Part shown: positions 6,824 through 14,407 of the stretch, one piece after another | Numbering within the stretch: position 1 is the first letter of the stretch | How the letters are laid out: the number at the start of each line of letters is the position of its first letter | DNA from: a virus | Virus record (IMG/VR): IMGVR_UViG_3300030103_001047 | Location: 8,014-31,425 of that record | Strand: one strand, 5' to 3' | DNA length: 23,412 bases | Position numbers and translations under genes: made by a program | The notes under the pieces: model-generated | Databases searched by the model: none | What the model saw: only the letters and a program-made list of their open reading frames with translations | What the model was told of the DNA's origin: nothing

Positions 6824-6942
6824 AACAAAGCATAGGATCTAAATTAGGCAAAATATCAAAAACCTTAACAAGGTGTTTTTTAATATTTGCAATATGTTAC
6901 TTTGCAGGTAGAACACTATCATCAATTTTATTTAATATATAG
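6820..6942 (+). CDS. Small single-pass membrane protein (40 aa)
   Basis: A basic N-terminus (MKQSIGSKLGKISKTLTR) is followed by one hydrophobic segment, CFLIFAICYFAG, at about residues 19-30, and a short polar tail. The layout predicts one transmembrane helix with the positive N-terminus inside the cytoplasm. I do not recognise it. A membrane role such as holin-like or superinfection-related is conceivable but unsupported: no endolysin is nearby. Starts by a 4-nt ATGA overlap with the upstream ORF. Confidence 0.45.
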   Translation: MKQSIGSKLGKISKTLTRCFLIFAICYFAGRTLSSILFNI

Positions 6943-6944
6943 AT

Positions 6945-7088
6945 ATGAAAAGATTAAAGATGTTTTACGAAGCAAGATTAATTACCCACAGTATAAAACC
7001 ATATAAGGTAATTAAATTAAAGAATAATAAAGTTGCTGAACACTATGTTAATGGTGATATAAAAATAGTAGAAAATGAGTTGGGATGA
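6945..7088 (+). CDS. Small hypothetical protein (47 aa)
   Basis: Begins MKRLKMFYEARLITHSIKPY and continues VIKLKNNKVAEHYVNGDIKIVENELG. It reads as a compact, probably beta-rich small protein with a basic N-terminus. No family is recognised. It starts 2 nt after the previous stop, and its last 14 nt overlap the next ORF in another frame, fitting the tight packing of this cluster. Confidence 0.45.
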   Translation: MKRLKMFYEARLITHSIKPYKVIKLKNNKVAEHYVNGDIKIVENELG

Positions 7089-7236
7089 TTTTTTAAACCC
7101 ACACGAACAAGCAGCGTATGAATGTTACGAATGTGGCACAGAAATGCAAGAAGATAAACAATATTGTTCAACAAGTTGTTCACGAAGCAAGTATGATTTA
7201 GTAGTAGTTAGTTTTTTTTATGAGAGAAAAGGGTAA
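7075..7236 (+). CDS. Small zinc-ribbon-like protein (53 aa)
   Basis: Starts MSWDDFLNPHEQAAYECYEC. Two cysteine pairs, CYEC (17-20) and CSTSC (31-35), are about ten residues apart. This CxxC...CxxxC arrangement is that of a small treble-clef or zinc-ribbon knuckle that binds one Zn2+. The C-terminus (VVVSFFYERKG) runs into the left arm of the terminator hairpin. Function is unknown; such proteins often bind nucleic acid or host proteins, which here is inference only. Last gene of the small-ORF cluster. Confidence 0.5.
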   Translation: MSWDDFLNPHEQAAYECYECGTEMQEDKQYCSTSCSRSKYDLVVVSFFYERKG

Positions 7237-7259
7237 GCAGAAATGTTTACCTTTTTTTT
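7232..7259 (+). terminator. Rho-independent terminator after the small-ORF cluster
   Basis: GGTAAG (7232-7237) pairs with TTTACC (7246-7251), a 6-bp stem including one G-T wobble, with an 8-nt loop, followed directly by eight T (7252-7259). It overlaps the last codons of the zinc-ribbon ORF and lies 35 bp before copy 2 of the CGTTATATA motif. Confidence 0.7.
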
Positions 7260-7293
7260 ATTACCTTGCATATAGTAAAAAACATAAATAAAT

Positions 7294-7303
7294 ACGTTAT
7301 ATA
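7294..7303 (+). promoter_or_regulatory. ACGTTATATA motif, copy 2, before the tail operon
   Basis: Exact ACGTTATATA followed by A. It sits 3 nt before ATG 7307 and 35 bp after a terminator. The terminator-then-motif order is the strongest single argument that the motif marks a promoter. Being so near the ATG, it would give a leaderless or nearly leaderless mRNA. Confidence 0.6.
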
Positions 7304-7306
7304 AAT

Positions 7307-7957
7307 ATGGAAATTGAATTAATAGTACCTAATAACTTATCTGAAATAACATTAAAACAATATCAAAGGTTTGTTAAAATACAAGAAACAACTACTGATA
7401 ATCATTTTATAAAATGTAAGATGATAGAAATATTCTGCAATATAGATGCAGAAACTGTTAGAAAGTTAAGGTTAGCTGATACAGATAAAATAATAGGAAT
7501 ATTAAATAAAATATTTGAAGATAAACCACAGTTAATAGAAACGTTTAAATTAGGTGATATTGAATATGGGTTTATACCAAACCTGGAAGATATTACATTA
7601 GGTGAATATGTAGATTTAGATACCTACATTGGTAATTGGGAAAAAATGCATATTGCAATGAATGTTCTATACCGACCAATAAAAGATAAAATAAAAGATA
7701 AATACACGATCAAAGAATATGATGCAGAAACAACATCCCCATTAAATGAAATACCATTAGATATTGTATTTGGATCTATATTTTTTTTTTACAATTTAGG
7801 GATAGACTTGTCAAAAACTATGATGAATTATTTGGAAACGGAGGAGGAACAGAACTTAATGCACAAGCAAATTTTGGAAGAAAATGGGGTTGGTATCAAT
7901 CAATCTTTGCCCTTGCTCAAGGAGATATTAGAAGATTTAAAGATATCACTAAATTAA
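7307..7957 (+). CDS. Tail assembly chaperone, short form (G-like)
   Basis: The in-frame product is 216 aa. It starts MEIELIVPNNLSEITLKQYQ and carries an EYVDLDTYIGNWEKMH stretch and VLYRPI, features I associate with tail assembly chaperones of Bacteroidota phages. It lies in the expected place, several genes upstream of the tape measure. Near residue 158 the gene enters a run of ten T. The zero frame continues as YNLGIDLSKTMMNYLE to a normal end, while the -1 frame also encodes conserved-looking protein (see the 7307-8043 entry). The protein should coat the tape measure and recruit tail tube subunits during assembly. First gene after a terminator and motif copy 2. Confidence 0.75.
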   Translation: MEIELIVPNNLSEITLKQYQRFVKIQETTTDNHFIKCKMIEIFCNIDAETVRKLRLADTDKIIGILNKIFEDKPQLIETFKLGDIEYGFIPNLEDITLGEYVDLDTYIGNWEKMHIAMNVLYRPIKDKIKDKYTIKEYDAETTSPLNEIPLDIVFGSIFFFYNLGIDLSKTMMNYLETEEEQNLMHKQILEENGVGINQSLPLLKEILEDLKISLN

Positions 7958-8043
7958 CAGCACACGAATGTTTTATGATGTTATCATTTATGAAAGATAA
8001 AAGCGAAGTAGAGGCTAAACAAATTAAAAATAAATTTAAATGA
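7307..8043 (+). CDS. Tail assembly chaperone, frameshifted long form (GT-like), -1 shift at the T-run
   Basis: If the ribosome slips by -1 on T TTT TTT (7783-7789), 161 zero-frame codons join 84 codons of the -1 frame to give about 245 aa. The -1 frame reads LQFRDRLVKNYDELFGNGGG, then FGRKWGWYQSIFALAQGDI (190 onward) and HECFMMLSF, ending at TGA 8041-8043. The FGxKWGWYQSIxALAxGD pattern is one I recognise from tail-chaperone extensions of Bacteroidota phages. Between the T-run and this motif the -1 frame has no ATG, GTG or TTG, so separate initiation is not available. Fused G/GT chaperones made by programmed frameshift are a general feature of long-tailed phages. RNA polymerase slippage on the T-run would give the same product. 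Confidence 0.7.
7781..7790 (+). promoter_or_regulatory. Slippery T-run for -1 frameshift in the tail chaperone gene
   Basis: Ten consecutive T. In the zero frame they read TTT TTT TTT T, so a T TTT TTT heptamer is correctly phased for simultaneous P- and A-site slippage to -1. I see no strong stem-loop or pseudoknot just downstream. A homopolymer of this length also permits transcriptional slippage. Confidence 0.65.
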
Positions 8044-8159
8044 TTGAAAGTATTGAACATATATTAGGCACTTGTGGTGAAAGCCATATAAACATCTATA
8101 CACTTATTGTAATTAGTATTTTGGTTGGTTTAATAAAATATAAAACATATAAGAAATGA
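8040..8159 (+). CDS. Small membrane-anchored protein (39 aa)
   Basis: Starts MIESIEHILGTCGESHINIY and continues with the hydrophobic segment TLIVISILVGLI (about 21-32) and a basic tail KYKTYKK. One transmembrane helix is predicted. A CGExH motif before the helix resembles, from memory, small ORFs next to the tail chaperone in related phages; function is unknown. It overlaps the -1 frame chaperone stop and the next gene's start by ATGA junctions at both ends, so its translation is probably coupled to both. Confidence 0.55.
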   Translation: MIESIEHILGTCGESHINIYTLIVISILVGLIKYKTYKK

Positions 8160-8626
8160 GCAATCAAGGAATAAGAGGTTATTACCAATTAACTGAAACC
8201 ATAAAAGAACAACTACTTGCAGATGTAAATATCAATACAGTTTCTACTGGTGATATATCAGATGTAAACCTTAACAAACAAGATATATTTCCTTTAGGTC
8301 ATATCATCGTAAATAGCGTAGTAGCAGAAGAACAAGTATTAAGATTTAGTATTACAGTAATTGCAGCAGACATTGTAGACCAATCAAAAGAATTAACACT
8401 TGATAGGTTTGTAGGTAACAATAACGAACAAGATATACTTAACACACAATTAGGTGTATTAAATAAACTAATACAAGTTTTAAGAAAAGGTAATTTACAT
8501 AAAGATATGTACCAGCTTGAGGGCAATCCAAGTTGTGAACCTTTTTATGATAGGTTTGAAAATATGTTAGCAGGTTGGTCAGCAAGTATAGATATATTAA
8601 TTTGGAATGATATAACTATCTGCTAA
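8156..8626 (+). CDS. Putative tail terminator / tail completion protein
   Basis: A 156-aa protein. The N-terminal part is helical (GYYQLTETIKEQLLAD), then a beta-rich core with FPLGHIIVNSVVAEEQVLRFSI, and a C-terminus with LEGNPSCEPFYDRFENMLAGW and SIDILIWND. That order (N-terminal helix, probing of small numbers of copies at a hexameric ring, closing beta strands) fits phage tail terminator folds. The ENMLAGW...D ending matches what I recall of Bacteroidota phage proteins in this slot. It should cap the growing tail tube. The next gene starts at its stop (TAATG). Confidence 0.55.
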   Translation: MSNQGIRGYYQLTETIKEQLLADVNINTVSTGDISDVNLNKQDIFPLGHIIVNSVVAEEQVLRFSITVIAADIVDQSKELTLDRFVGNNNEQDILNTQLGVLNKLIQVLRKGNLHKDMYQLEGNPSCEPFYDRFENMLAGWSASIDILIWNDITIC

Positions 8627-9129
8627 TGGACTTTACTAATTTAGAAATAGCAGCTAATAGATATGCAAAATATGTGATTCAACAATCACGCACTAATTTA
8701 ACTAAAAATAAAAATGGTGGTGGTGCATTATATAATTCACTTGATTATAAAATAATTGAAGATGAATACGATATATTAGTACAATTTCTAATGGAGGACT
8801 ATGGTACTTTTCACGATCAAGGTGTAAAGGGTGCAAAGTCAGTATATCCACAAAGTAGTAAATCTCCTTTTAAATACACTAATAAAATGCCCCCCACAAG
8901 AGTATTTGACCAATGGGTAATTAAAAGAAAAATAGCACCAAGAGATAAAAAGGGTAGGTTTCTATCAAGAAAAAGTTTAAAGTATTTAATTGCAAGAAGC
9001 ATATTTGAAAAAGGATTAAAAGCAACTAATTTTTTTAGTAAACCATTTGAAAGGGGAATAAATAAATATCTAACAGACTTTGAGAATGGGTTTGTATCAG
9101 ACATAAAAAATGAAATAAAAGATTTATAA
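8626..9129 (+). CDS. Putative head-tail joining / tail completion protein (HK97 gp10-like)
   Basis: 167 aa, basic. The stretch EDYGTFHDQGVKGAKS (from about residue 57), then FKYTNKMPPTRVFDQWVIKRKIAPRD and KGRFLSRKSLKYLIARSI, resembles HK97 gp10-type head-tail connection proteins, where a G.F.DqGvkG turn and a basic helical middle are typical. FFSKPFERG near the C-terminus also fits. It would act at the neck, where filled heads dock to finished tails. It lies between the tail terminator candidate and two large tail proteins; the start overlaps the upstream stop as TAATG. Confidence 0.55.
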   Translation: MDFTNLEIAANRYAKYVIQQSRTNLTKNKNGGGALYNSLDYKIIEDEYDILVQFLMEDYGTFHDQGVKGAKSVYPQSSKSPFKYTNKMPPTRVFDQWVIKRKIAPRDKKGRFLSRKSLKYLIARSIFEKGLKATNFFSKPFERGINKYLTDFENGFVSDIKNEIKDL

Positions 9130-9132
9130 GAT

Positions 9133-10131
9133 ATGGCAAGATTAGCTTTACGCAGTCCACAATTTAAATACAAAGAAATACCAGTAAGCGGTGTAGCATC
9201 AACTATATGTCAAATTACTATTGATAGTGTTTTAAGATATACATTAATAAAAAACGTAAGAAAAAATACAACTGTAAATTTTGATATATCAGAACTTGCA
9301 AGAGATTATTTAGATATATATTACGATGCAACTTATGTACCACAACAAATAGCTATAACTACAACATTAACTAATTATAGTGGTTTAGATGGTACAGGAT
9401 TGGTTGTTGGTTCAGCAACTACTTTTACTGATACTGGATTTGAGGGTTACGGATATTTTGAAGAAGGCACTAACCCCGATTTACCAACTGCAGCCTATTT
9501 AATTTCTAAAAACCCCGATACAAACGAAGTGCAACTATACTATCCAAAAAGTGTGCTTGGTGTTTCTGCTTTTACTGGTAGAGTACCACAAACAATAGGA
9601 AGTCAAATACAAGTTATTCTTTTTGGACAAGCTGCTACTGCAATAGGTGGTAGTTACCCATCAACTATAAAAAGAATAGAATGTACTAAATATGGTGCAG
9701 GTAGAAAAATAATATTTATAAATAGATATGGTGTTCAACAAGATATATGGTTTTTCTTAAAAGAAACAAAAACACTTGCAAGGCAAAATGAAAACTACAA
9801 GGCTAATATATTAACATACCCAAGTACAAATAACCCTGCTACATATTCTATTTCTGATGCACCTAATAAAACATTTAACACAACTGCTAAACAAACATTT
9901 ACTTTAAGTAGTGGTTATTACCCACAAGGTGCTAATAATTTCTTTGAAGAACTTTTATTAAGTGAATATGTATGGTACGAAAGACCAAACAAAACAACGG
10001 GAACTGATGAGGTTATACCCGTAAAAGTAAAAAAATCATCTATACAATTTAAAACATCTGTTAATGATCGATTAATAGAATACACTATTGAGTTTGAAGA
10101 AGCATTTGATTACATAAACAATATTAGATAA
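9133..10131 (+). CDS. Tail structural protein, unknown role
   Basis: 332 aa. It starts MARLALRSPQFKYKEIPVSG and is rich in beta-prone, Thr/Ser/Tyr-containing stretches, with a central GYGYFEEGTNPDL region and a repeated pattern of short strands. The C-terminus (IPVKVKKSSIQFKTSVNDRL, then EYTIEFEEAFDYINNIR) looks like a beta-sandwich edge. I do not recognise a named family. Its place before the 722-aa protein and the tape measure suggests a tail tip or baseplate component, or a second tail-associated tube protein. No membrane segment or signal peptide is evident. The next ORF overlaps by TAATG. Confidence 0.55.
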   Translation: MARLALRSPQFKYKEIPVSGVASTICQITIDSVLRYTLIKNVRKNTTVNFDISELARDYLDIYYDATYVPQQIAITTTLTNYSGLDGTGLVVGSATTFTDTGFEGYGYFEEGTNPDLPTAAYLISKNPDTNEVQLYYPKSVLGVSAFTGRVPQTIGSQIQVILFGQAATAIGGSYPSTIKRIECTKYGAGRKIIFINRYGVQQDIWFFLKETKTLARQNENYKANILTYPSTNNPATYSISDAPNKTFNTTAKQTFTLSSGYYPQGANNFFEELLLSEYVWYERPNKTTGTDEVIPVKVKKSSIQFKTSVNDRLIEYTIEFEEAFDYINNIR

Positions 10132-12299
10132 TGCAACAAAAGTTAGTTTTATATATAGGTAATGATTTACCCGATAGTAGGGTAGACCAATTTAAAGATG
10201 AAAATGTTTCTTTTACTCAAACAATACAAAACGTAAAAGACTTAAAAAAAATCTTTACTGAATTTACTAAAACTTTTGCATTACCAGCTTCCAAAAAAAA
10301 TAATGCAATTTTTAAGCATTATTACAACTATGATATAGCCAATGGTTTTGATGCTCGTTCCAAAGTAGATGCGTTCCTGGAGTTAAATGATTTACCATTT
10401 AAAACAGGTAAAATAGCTTTAACTGGTGTTAATTTAAAAAACAATGTACCACACACATATAAGGTTACTTTTTATGGTGATACAGTTAATTTAAAAGATA
10501 TTTTAGGTGATGACCAATTAAGTAACTTAACTGAACTATCAGATTACGACCAACTATATAATTACACTAATGTTTTAGATACAATGGAAAATGAAAGGTT
10601 AAGCAATATAATTGTTCCTTTAATTACACATACAGATAGGTTATTTTATAATAGTAGTACCAGTGCAGTAGGACCTAATAATTTATATTGGAGTACTAAT
10701 GGTTTGTTTGCTGACAACGGAGTTGAATTTACACAATTTAAATATGCTATAAGATTACGGGCTATAATATCTGCAATAGAAACTGAATATCCAAGCATTA
10801 CATTTTCTAATGATTTTTTTAATGATACGTCTAATGATGATTTTGACCATTTATATATGTGGTTGCATCGTAAAAAAGGTGCAGTTGAGCCTACAGAACA
10901 AGTGCAAAGGGTTTATAATGCAGTACCTAATTTTCAACTAACATCAGCAACTGGTACGGGTGATCAAAATTCTATTATATTAAGTGGTTATTTTTTACAT
11001 CTACAATTAAATTATCCTGCTGAAACTCCAGAACAATACAGTAGATTTACTGATATTAGTATTTCATTTACACCTACCCAACAAAATACTCCGTATAGTG
11101 TTAGGGTATATAATATAACAAATGGTAATGTTGAAGTTGGTGGTTTTGTTGACCAAGTAGGTAACCAAACCATAGATTTTGATAATGATTTAGATAACAG
11201 AAGTACGTTGCTTGTTCAAATAGCTTGTGCATCAACTATTGATTTTCCTGCAGGAAATATAGAATGGTATGTTAGGTCAACACAAACTATTTTTGATTGT
11301 TGTCCTCCAAATATTATTTTCGAAAATTCTATTTATAGATATAGCAATACAAATGCTTTTAGCACTACCTTAACCATAGAATTTAACATATTAGAGCAAA
11401 TACCTAAAATGAAAATTATAGATTTTCTAACTGCTTTATTTCAAATGTTTAATTTAACTGCATATGTAGAAAATAATATTATTGTAGTACAACCTTTAGA
11501 TGAATTTTACGACAAAGCACCAAAATTACAAGGGCAAGTTGTACCAGTAAATATTGATGAATATATAGACACTACAAAGTCATCAGTAGATATTGCATTA
11601 CCTTTTTCTAAAGTTAATTTTACTTACAAAGGTGTTAAAACATTTTTAGCACAACAATTTAACCAAATAAACAATAGAGTTTGGGGATCAAGTAGTTATT
11701 CATTAGATGGGGATATTTATGACACACCAACTACGGAATATAAAATAGAAATACCATTTGAACATATGATGTTTGAAAGGTTAGTAAATCAAGCACCTAA
11801 TGGAACTATAACAGATATACAATATGGTCTTTTTGTAGATGATAACCAAGAGGCATACATAGGAGAGCCATTAATATTTTATAGTGTACCAATGGTACTA
11901 CCAAGCACAAAAATCGCAGTTAGAGATTTAGCAGGTAACAAAAATTTTATCAATCAATATTTTATACCAAGCAATAGCGTACAACTTAACCCAACTGTAA
12001 GCAAGGTTAATATACATTTTGATAATTATATAAACGAATATAGGGCAAATGACAGTGATAATGCTACTGCTTTTACTGATACTTTATTTCAAACGCAATA
12101 TAGCAATTATATAAACGAGGTGTTTAGTCCAACAAGAAGATTAACAAAAGTTACTGCATACCTACCATATAAAATATTTAGTAGTTTACAATTATATGAT
12201 AGAATAGAAATAGGGCAAAAATATTATAAAATTAATTCAATGACTACTGATCTTACAACGGGTAAAACAGATTTTGAATTATTAAATTGTGATTTATGA
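10131..12299 (+). CDS. Large tail tip / baseplate structural protein
   Basis: 722 aa. The N-terminus KLVLYIGNDLPDSRVDQFKD, followed by TFALPASKKNNAIFKHYYNY and FDARSKVDAFLELNDLPFKT, matches a pattern I have seen in large virion proteins of Bacteroidota phages. The middle (residues about 270-430) is beta-rich, like a carbohydrate-binding or jelly-roll insertion. The C-terminal third (KMKIIDFLTALFQMFNLTAYVENNIIVV) resembles baseplate hub-like folds. Function is inferred from size, beta content and location directly before the tape measure: probably a tail tip protein that contacts the host surface. It overlaps a small ORF by 4 nt. Confidence 0.6.
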   Translation: MQQKLVLYIGNDLPDSRVDQFKDENVSFTQTIQNVKDLKKIFTEFTKTFALPASKKNNAIFKHYYNYDIANGFDARSKVDAFLELNDLPFKTGKIALTGVNLKNNVPHTYKVTFYGDTVNLKDILGDDQLSNLTELSDYDQLYNYTNVLDTMENERLSNIIVPLITHTDRLFYNSSTSAVGPNNLYWSTNGLFADNGVEFTQFKYAIRLRAIISAIETEYPSITFSNDFFNDTSNDDFDHLYMWLHRKKGAVEPTEQVQRVYNAVPNFQLTSATGTGDQNSIILSGYFLHLQLNYPAETPEQYSRFTDISISFTPTQQNTPYSVRVYNITNGNVEVGGFVDQVGNQTIDFDNDLDNRSTLLVQIACASTIDFPAGNIEWYVRSTQTIFDCCPPNIIFENSIYRYSNTNAFSTTLTIEFNILEQIPKMKIIDFLTALFQMFNLTAYVENNIIVVQPLDEFYDKAPKLQGQVVPVNIDEYIDTTKSSVDIALPFSKVNFTYKGVKTFLAQQFNQINNRVWGSSSYSLDGDIYDTPTTEYKIEIPFEHMMFERLVNQAPNGTITDIQYGLFVDDNQEAYIGEPLIFYSVPMVLPSTKIAVRDLAGNKNFINQYFIPSNSVQLNPTVSKVNIHFDNYINEYRANDSDNATAFTDTLFQTQYSNYINEVFSPTRRLTKVTAYLPYKIFSSLQLYDRIEIGQKYYKINSMTTDLTTGKTDFELLNCDL

Positions 12300-12442
12300 T
12301 AAAAAATATAATTGACTTGTTACAAGTAGTAAACGGAGAAACAGAAAACATAAGAATTGCACAAGGCAAAAACAAACTTGCAGAAAAATTATCTGAGGGT
12401 ATAAAACAAATTAAAAGAGATAGAAAATGGCACAAAAAGTAG
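12296..12442 (+). CDS. Small hypothetical protein (48 aa) before the tape measure
   Basis: Starts MIKNIIDLLQVVNGETENIR by an ATGA overlap with the upstream stop. It is helical and basic toward the end (IKQIKRDRKWHKK). It ends 16 nt inside the tape measure gene in another frame. No family is recognised. Both overlaps fit translational coupling through this ORF into the tape measure gene. Confidence 0.5.
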   Translation: MIKNIIDLLQVVNGETENIRIAQGKNKLAEKLSEGIKQIKRDRKWHKK

Positions 12443-14373
12443 TTGTAGATTTTGAGTTAAAATATAAGGAAGCTGTTAAAAATCTTGATGAGTTTCAAAA
12501 AGAATACGCTAAATTAGAAAAGGAAGTTGTAAAGGCAAATGAGGAAACAGCTAAAAGTATTAAGGCAGTAGAAAAAGCATCTGCTGATAGTGCTAAAGGA
12601 ATTAAAAAAGTTGGTTTAACTATTGGTAATTTAGCAAAGGCAAGTGGTATTGTATTTTTGTTACAACAAGCATTTGAATTTGTTAGTGGTGCTATAAGAG
12701 AAAACCAAGAAGTAATGGATGCTTTAAATTTGGTATTTGAAACTGCACAAATAGTTTTTAATCAAGTGCTTGGTGCAATTACTGATATATATAAGTCCGT
12801 AACACAGACAACTGATAATTTTGATGCATTAGGGAAAGTATTAAGTGGAATATTAACACTTGCTATAAACCCACTTAAATTTTCTTTTTATGCTATAAAA
12901 TTAGGTATTCAAGAAGCTATGTTAGCTTGGGAAAATAGTTTTTTTGGTGGGAAAGATGCAGCTACTATTGAAAAATTAAATGCAGATATATTAGAAACTA
13001 AAACAAATATTGTTGAGGTAGCACAAGAATTTAAAGATGCAGGTACTGATATTATAGATAATTTTGGTGAAGCAGTAAGTGAGGTTGGTGCAATAGGAGA
13101 TACCATAGTTAAGGAATTTTCTGAAGTAAGTGTTACTGCTGCAACTGAAGTTGCAAAGTCAAATCTTGCTTTAAAAAAGTCAGCAGAAATAGCAATAGCA
13201 CAATCACGAATTGTATTAGAACAAAAAGACCGAGAAGCAGAAAAGTTAAGGCAAATAAGAGATGAGGAACGTAATAGTATTACAGATAGAATAAAAGCCA
13301 ACAATGATTTAAACAAGGTACTTGATGAGCAAGAAAAAGAAATGCTTAAAAATGCAGATACAGTATTAGCTGCTGCTCAAGCACAATTTGAATTAACTGG
13401 TAAGAATGAAGATTATGTTAGAGTATTAGAAGCACAAGCAGAAAAAGAGGGAGTACTTGCACAGATAGAGGGTTTTAGATCAGAACAAAAAGCAAATGAT
13501 TTAGCATTAAACAAAGAGTTATTAGAGTTAAGTAATTCACAATTAGAAAGTGATGCTAATTTATTAATAGAAAAGAAACGATTTAATGCTGAAACAATAG
13601 AAGATAACCTTGCAAGATTAGAAGCACAAAAGTTAATAGATGAAGAAGAAAAGGTTTTACAAGAAGCAAGGCTACAAGCAATAGTAGATGAAGCAACAGC
13701 AGGTACACAAGCAAAGGTAGATGCACAGATAGCACTTGATGAATTTATGGAACAATCAAGGCAACAAAATTTAACAAGGGATAAAGAGATTGCAGAAGAA
13801 GAAAAATTAATAGCAGAACAAAAAATTGCTATGCAACATAAAGTTTTAAATGATTTAATGACAATAGGTGGAGAAGAAACTAAATTTGGTCAAGCTATGT
13901 TAATAGCTAAACAACTATTAATGGCAAAGGAAATGATAATGGAAATTAAAGGAACATTATTTACTGCAAAACAATCTGCAACTAAAGCTACTGTTAAGGC
14001 TGCTGAAAGTGGTGTTGATGTAGCAGGTGGTGCAGCAAAAACTGCGAGTGCAGCACCATTTCCTGCAAATATACCTTTAATTATAGGTTACGCTGCACAA
14101 GCTGTAGGTATAGTATCTGCTATTAAAGGAGCATTAAAAGCTATGAAAGGCGCAAGTAAACAAAATATAACAAGTCCAAGAATAGAAACATCAAATGGTG
14201 GTGGTGGTGGCGCACCTGCATTTAATGTGGTAGGTGCAAGTGAAACAAATCAATTAGCAGATGCAATAGGTGGACAAACACAACAACCAGTAAAAGCATT
14301 TGTAGTTTCAAGTGATGTATCTACAGCACAAGAATTAGATAGAAATATTATTGAGGGTGCAAGTATAGGATAA
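12427..14373 (+). CDS. Tape measure protein
   Basis: 648 aa, the longest helical protein in the window. Residues about 8-60 are a charged coiled coil (DFELKYKEAVKNLDEFQKEY). Hydrophobic segments follow at about 68-150 (GLTIGNLAKASGIVFLLQQA, VFNQVLGAITDIY, AINPLKFSFYAIKL). A long Glu/Lys/Gln-rich coiled coil spans about 215-480. A hydrophobic, Gly/Ala-rich region comes next (AAPFPANIPLIIGYAAQAVG). The end is a Gly-rich stretch and SSDVSTAQELDRNIIEGAS. This is the standard layout of phage tape measures, which set tail length and form a channel for DNA ejection. At about 0.15 nm per residue the tail would be near 97 nm, by general rule rather than measurement. No lytic or peptidase domain is seen. 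Confidence 0.88.
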   Translation: MAQKVVVDFELKYKEAVKNLDEFQKEYAKLEKEVVKANEETAKSIKAVEKASADSAKGIKKVGLTIGNLAKASGIVFLLQQAFEFVSGAIRENQEVMDALNLVFETAQIVFNQVLGAITDIYKSVTQTTDNFDALGKVLSGILTLAINPLKFSFYAIKLGIQEAMLAWENSFFGGKDAATIEKLNADILETKTNIVEVAQEFKDAGTDIIDNFGEAVSEVGAIGDTIVKEFSEVSVTAATEVAKSNLALKKSAEIAIAQSRIVLEQKDREAEKLRQIRDEERNSITDRIKANNDLNKVLDEQEKEMLKNADTVLAAAQAQFELTGKNEDYVRVLEAQAEKEGVLAQIEGFRSEQKANDLALNKELLELSNSQLESDANLLIEKKRFNAETIEDNLARLEAQKLIDEEEKVLQEARLQAIVDEATAGTQAKVDAQIALDEFMEQSRQQNLTRDKEIAEEEKLIAEQKIAMQHKVLNDLMTIGGEETKFGQAMLIAKQLLMAKEMIMEIKGTLFTAKQSATKATVKAAESGVDVAGGAAKTASAAPFPANIPLIIGYAAQAVGIVSAIKGALKAMKGASKQNITSPRIETSNGGGGGAPAFNVVGASETNQLADAIGGQTQQPVKAFVVSSDVSTAQELDRNIIEGASIG

Positions 14374-14394
14374 ACGCAAAATTTTTAATTAAAT

Positions 14395-14404
14395 ACGTTA
14401 TATA
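14395..14404 (+). promoter_or_regulatory. ACGTTATATA motif, copy 3, before the head genes
   Basis: Exact ACGTTATATA followed by A, 3 nt before ATG 14408. Upstream is CGCAAAATTTTTAATTAAAT, which shares CGCAAA and TTAATTAAA with the stretch before copy 4. Separates the tail operon from the head operon. Confidence 0.6.
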
Positions 14405-14407
14405 ATT

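Noticed and set aside
6820-6942. Holin call for the 40-aa membrane protein
   Set aside because: A single hydrophobic segment and small size are not enough; no endolysin or spanin is nearby.
12909-13316. Minus-strand open frame of 135 codons inside the tape measure gene
   Set aside because: Lies fully within a clear coiled-coil protein on the + strand; its translation is Ser/Ala-rich low-complexity, a mirror of the Glu/Lys/Ala codons. No promoter or leader.
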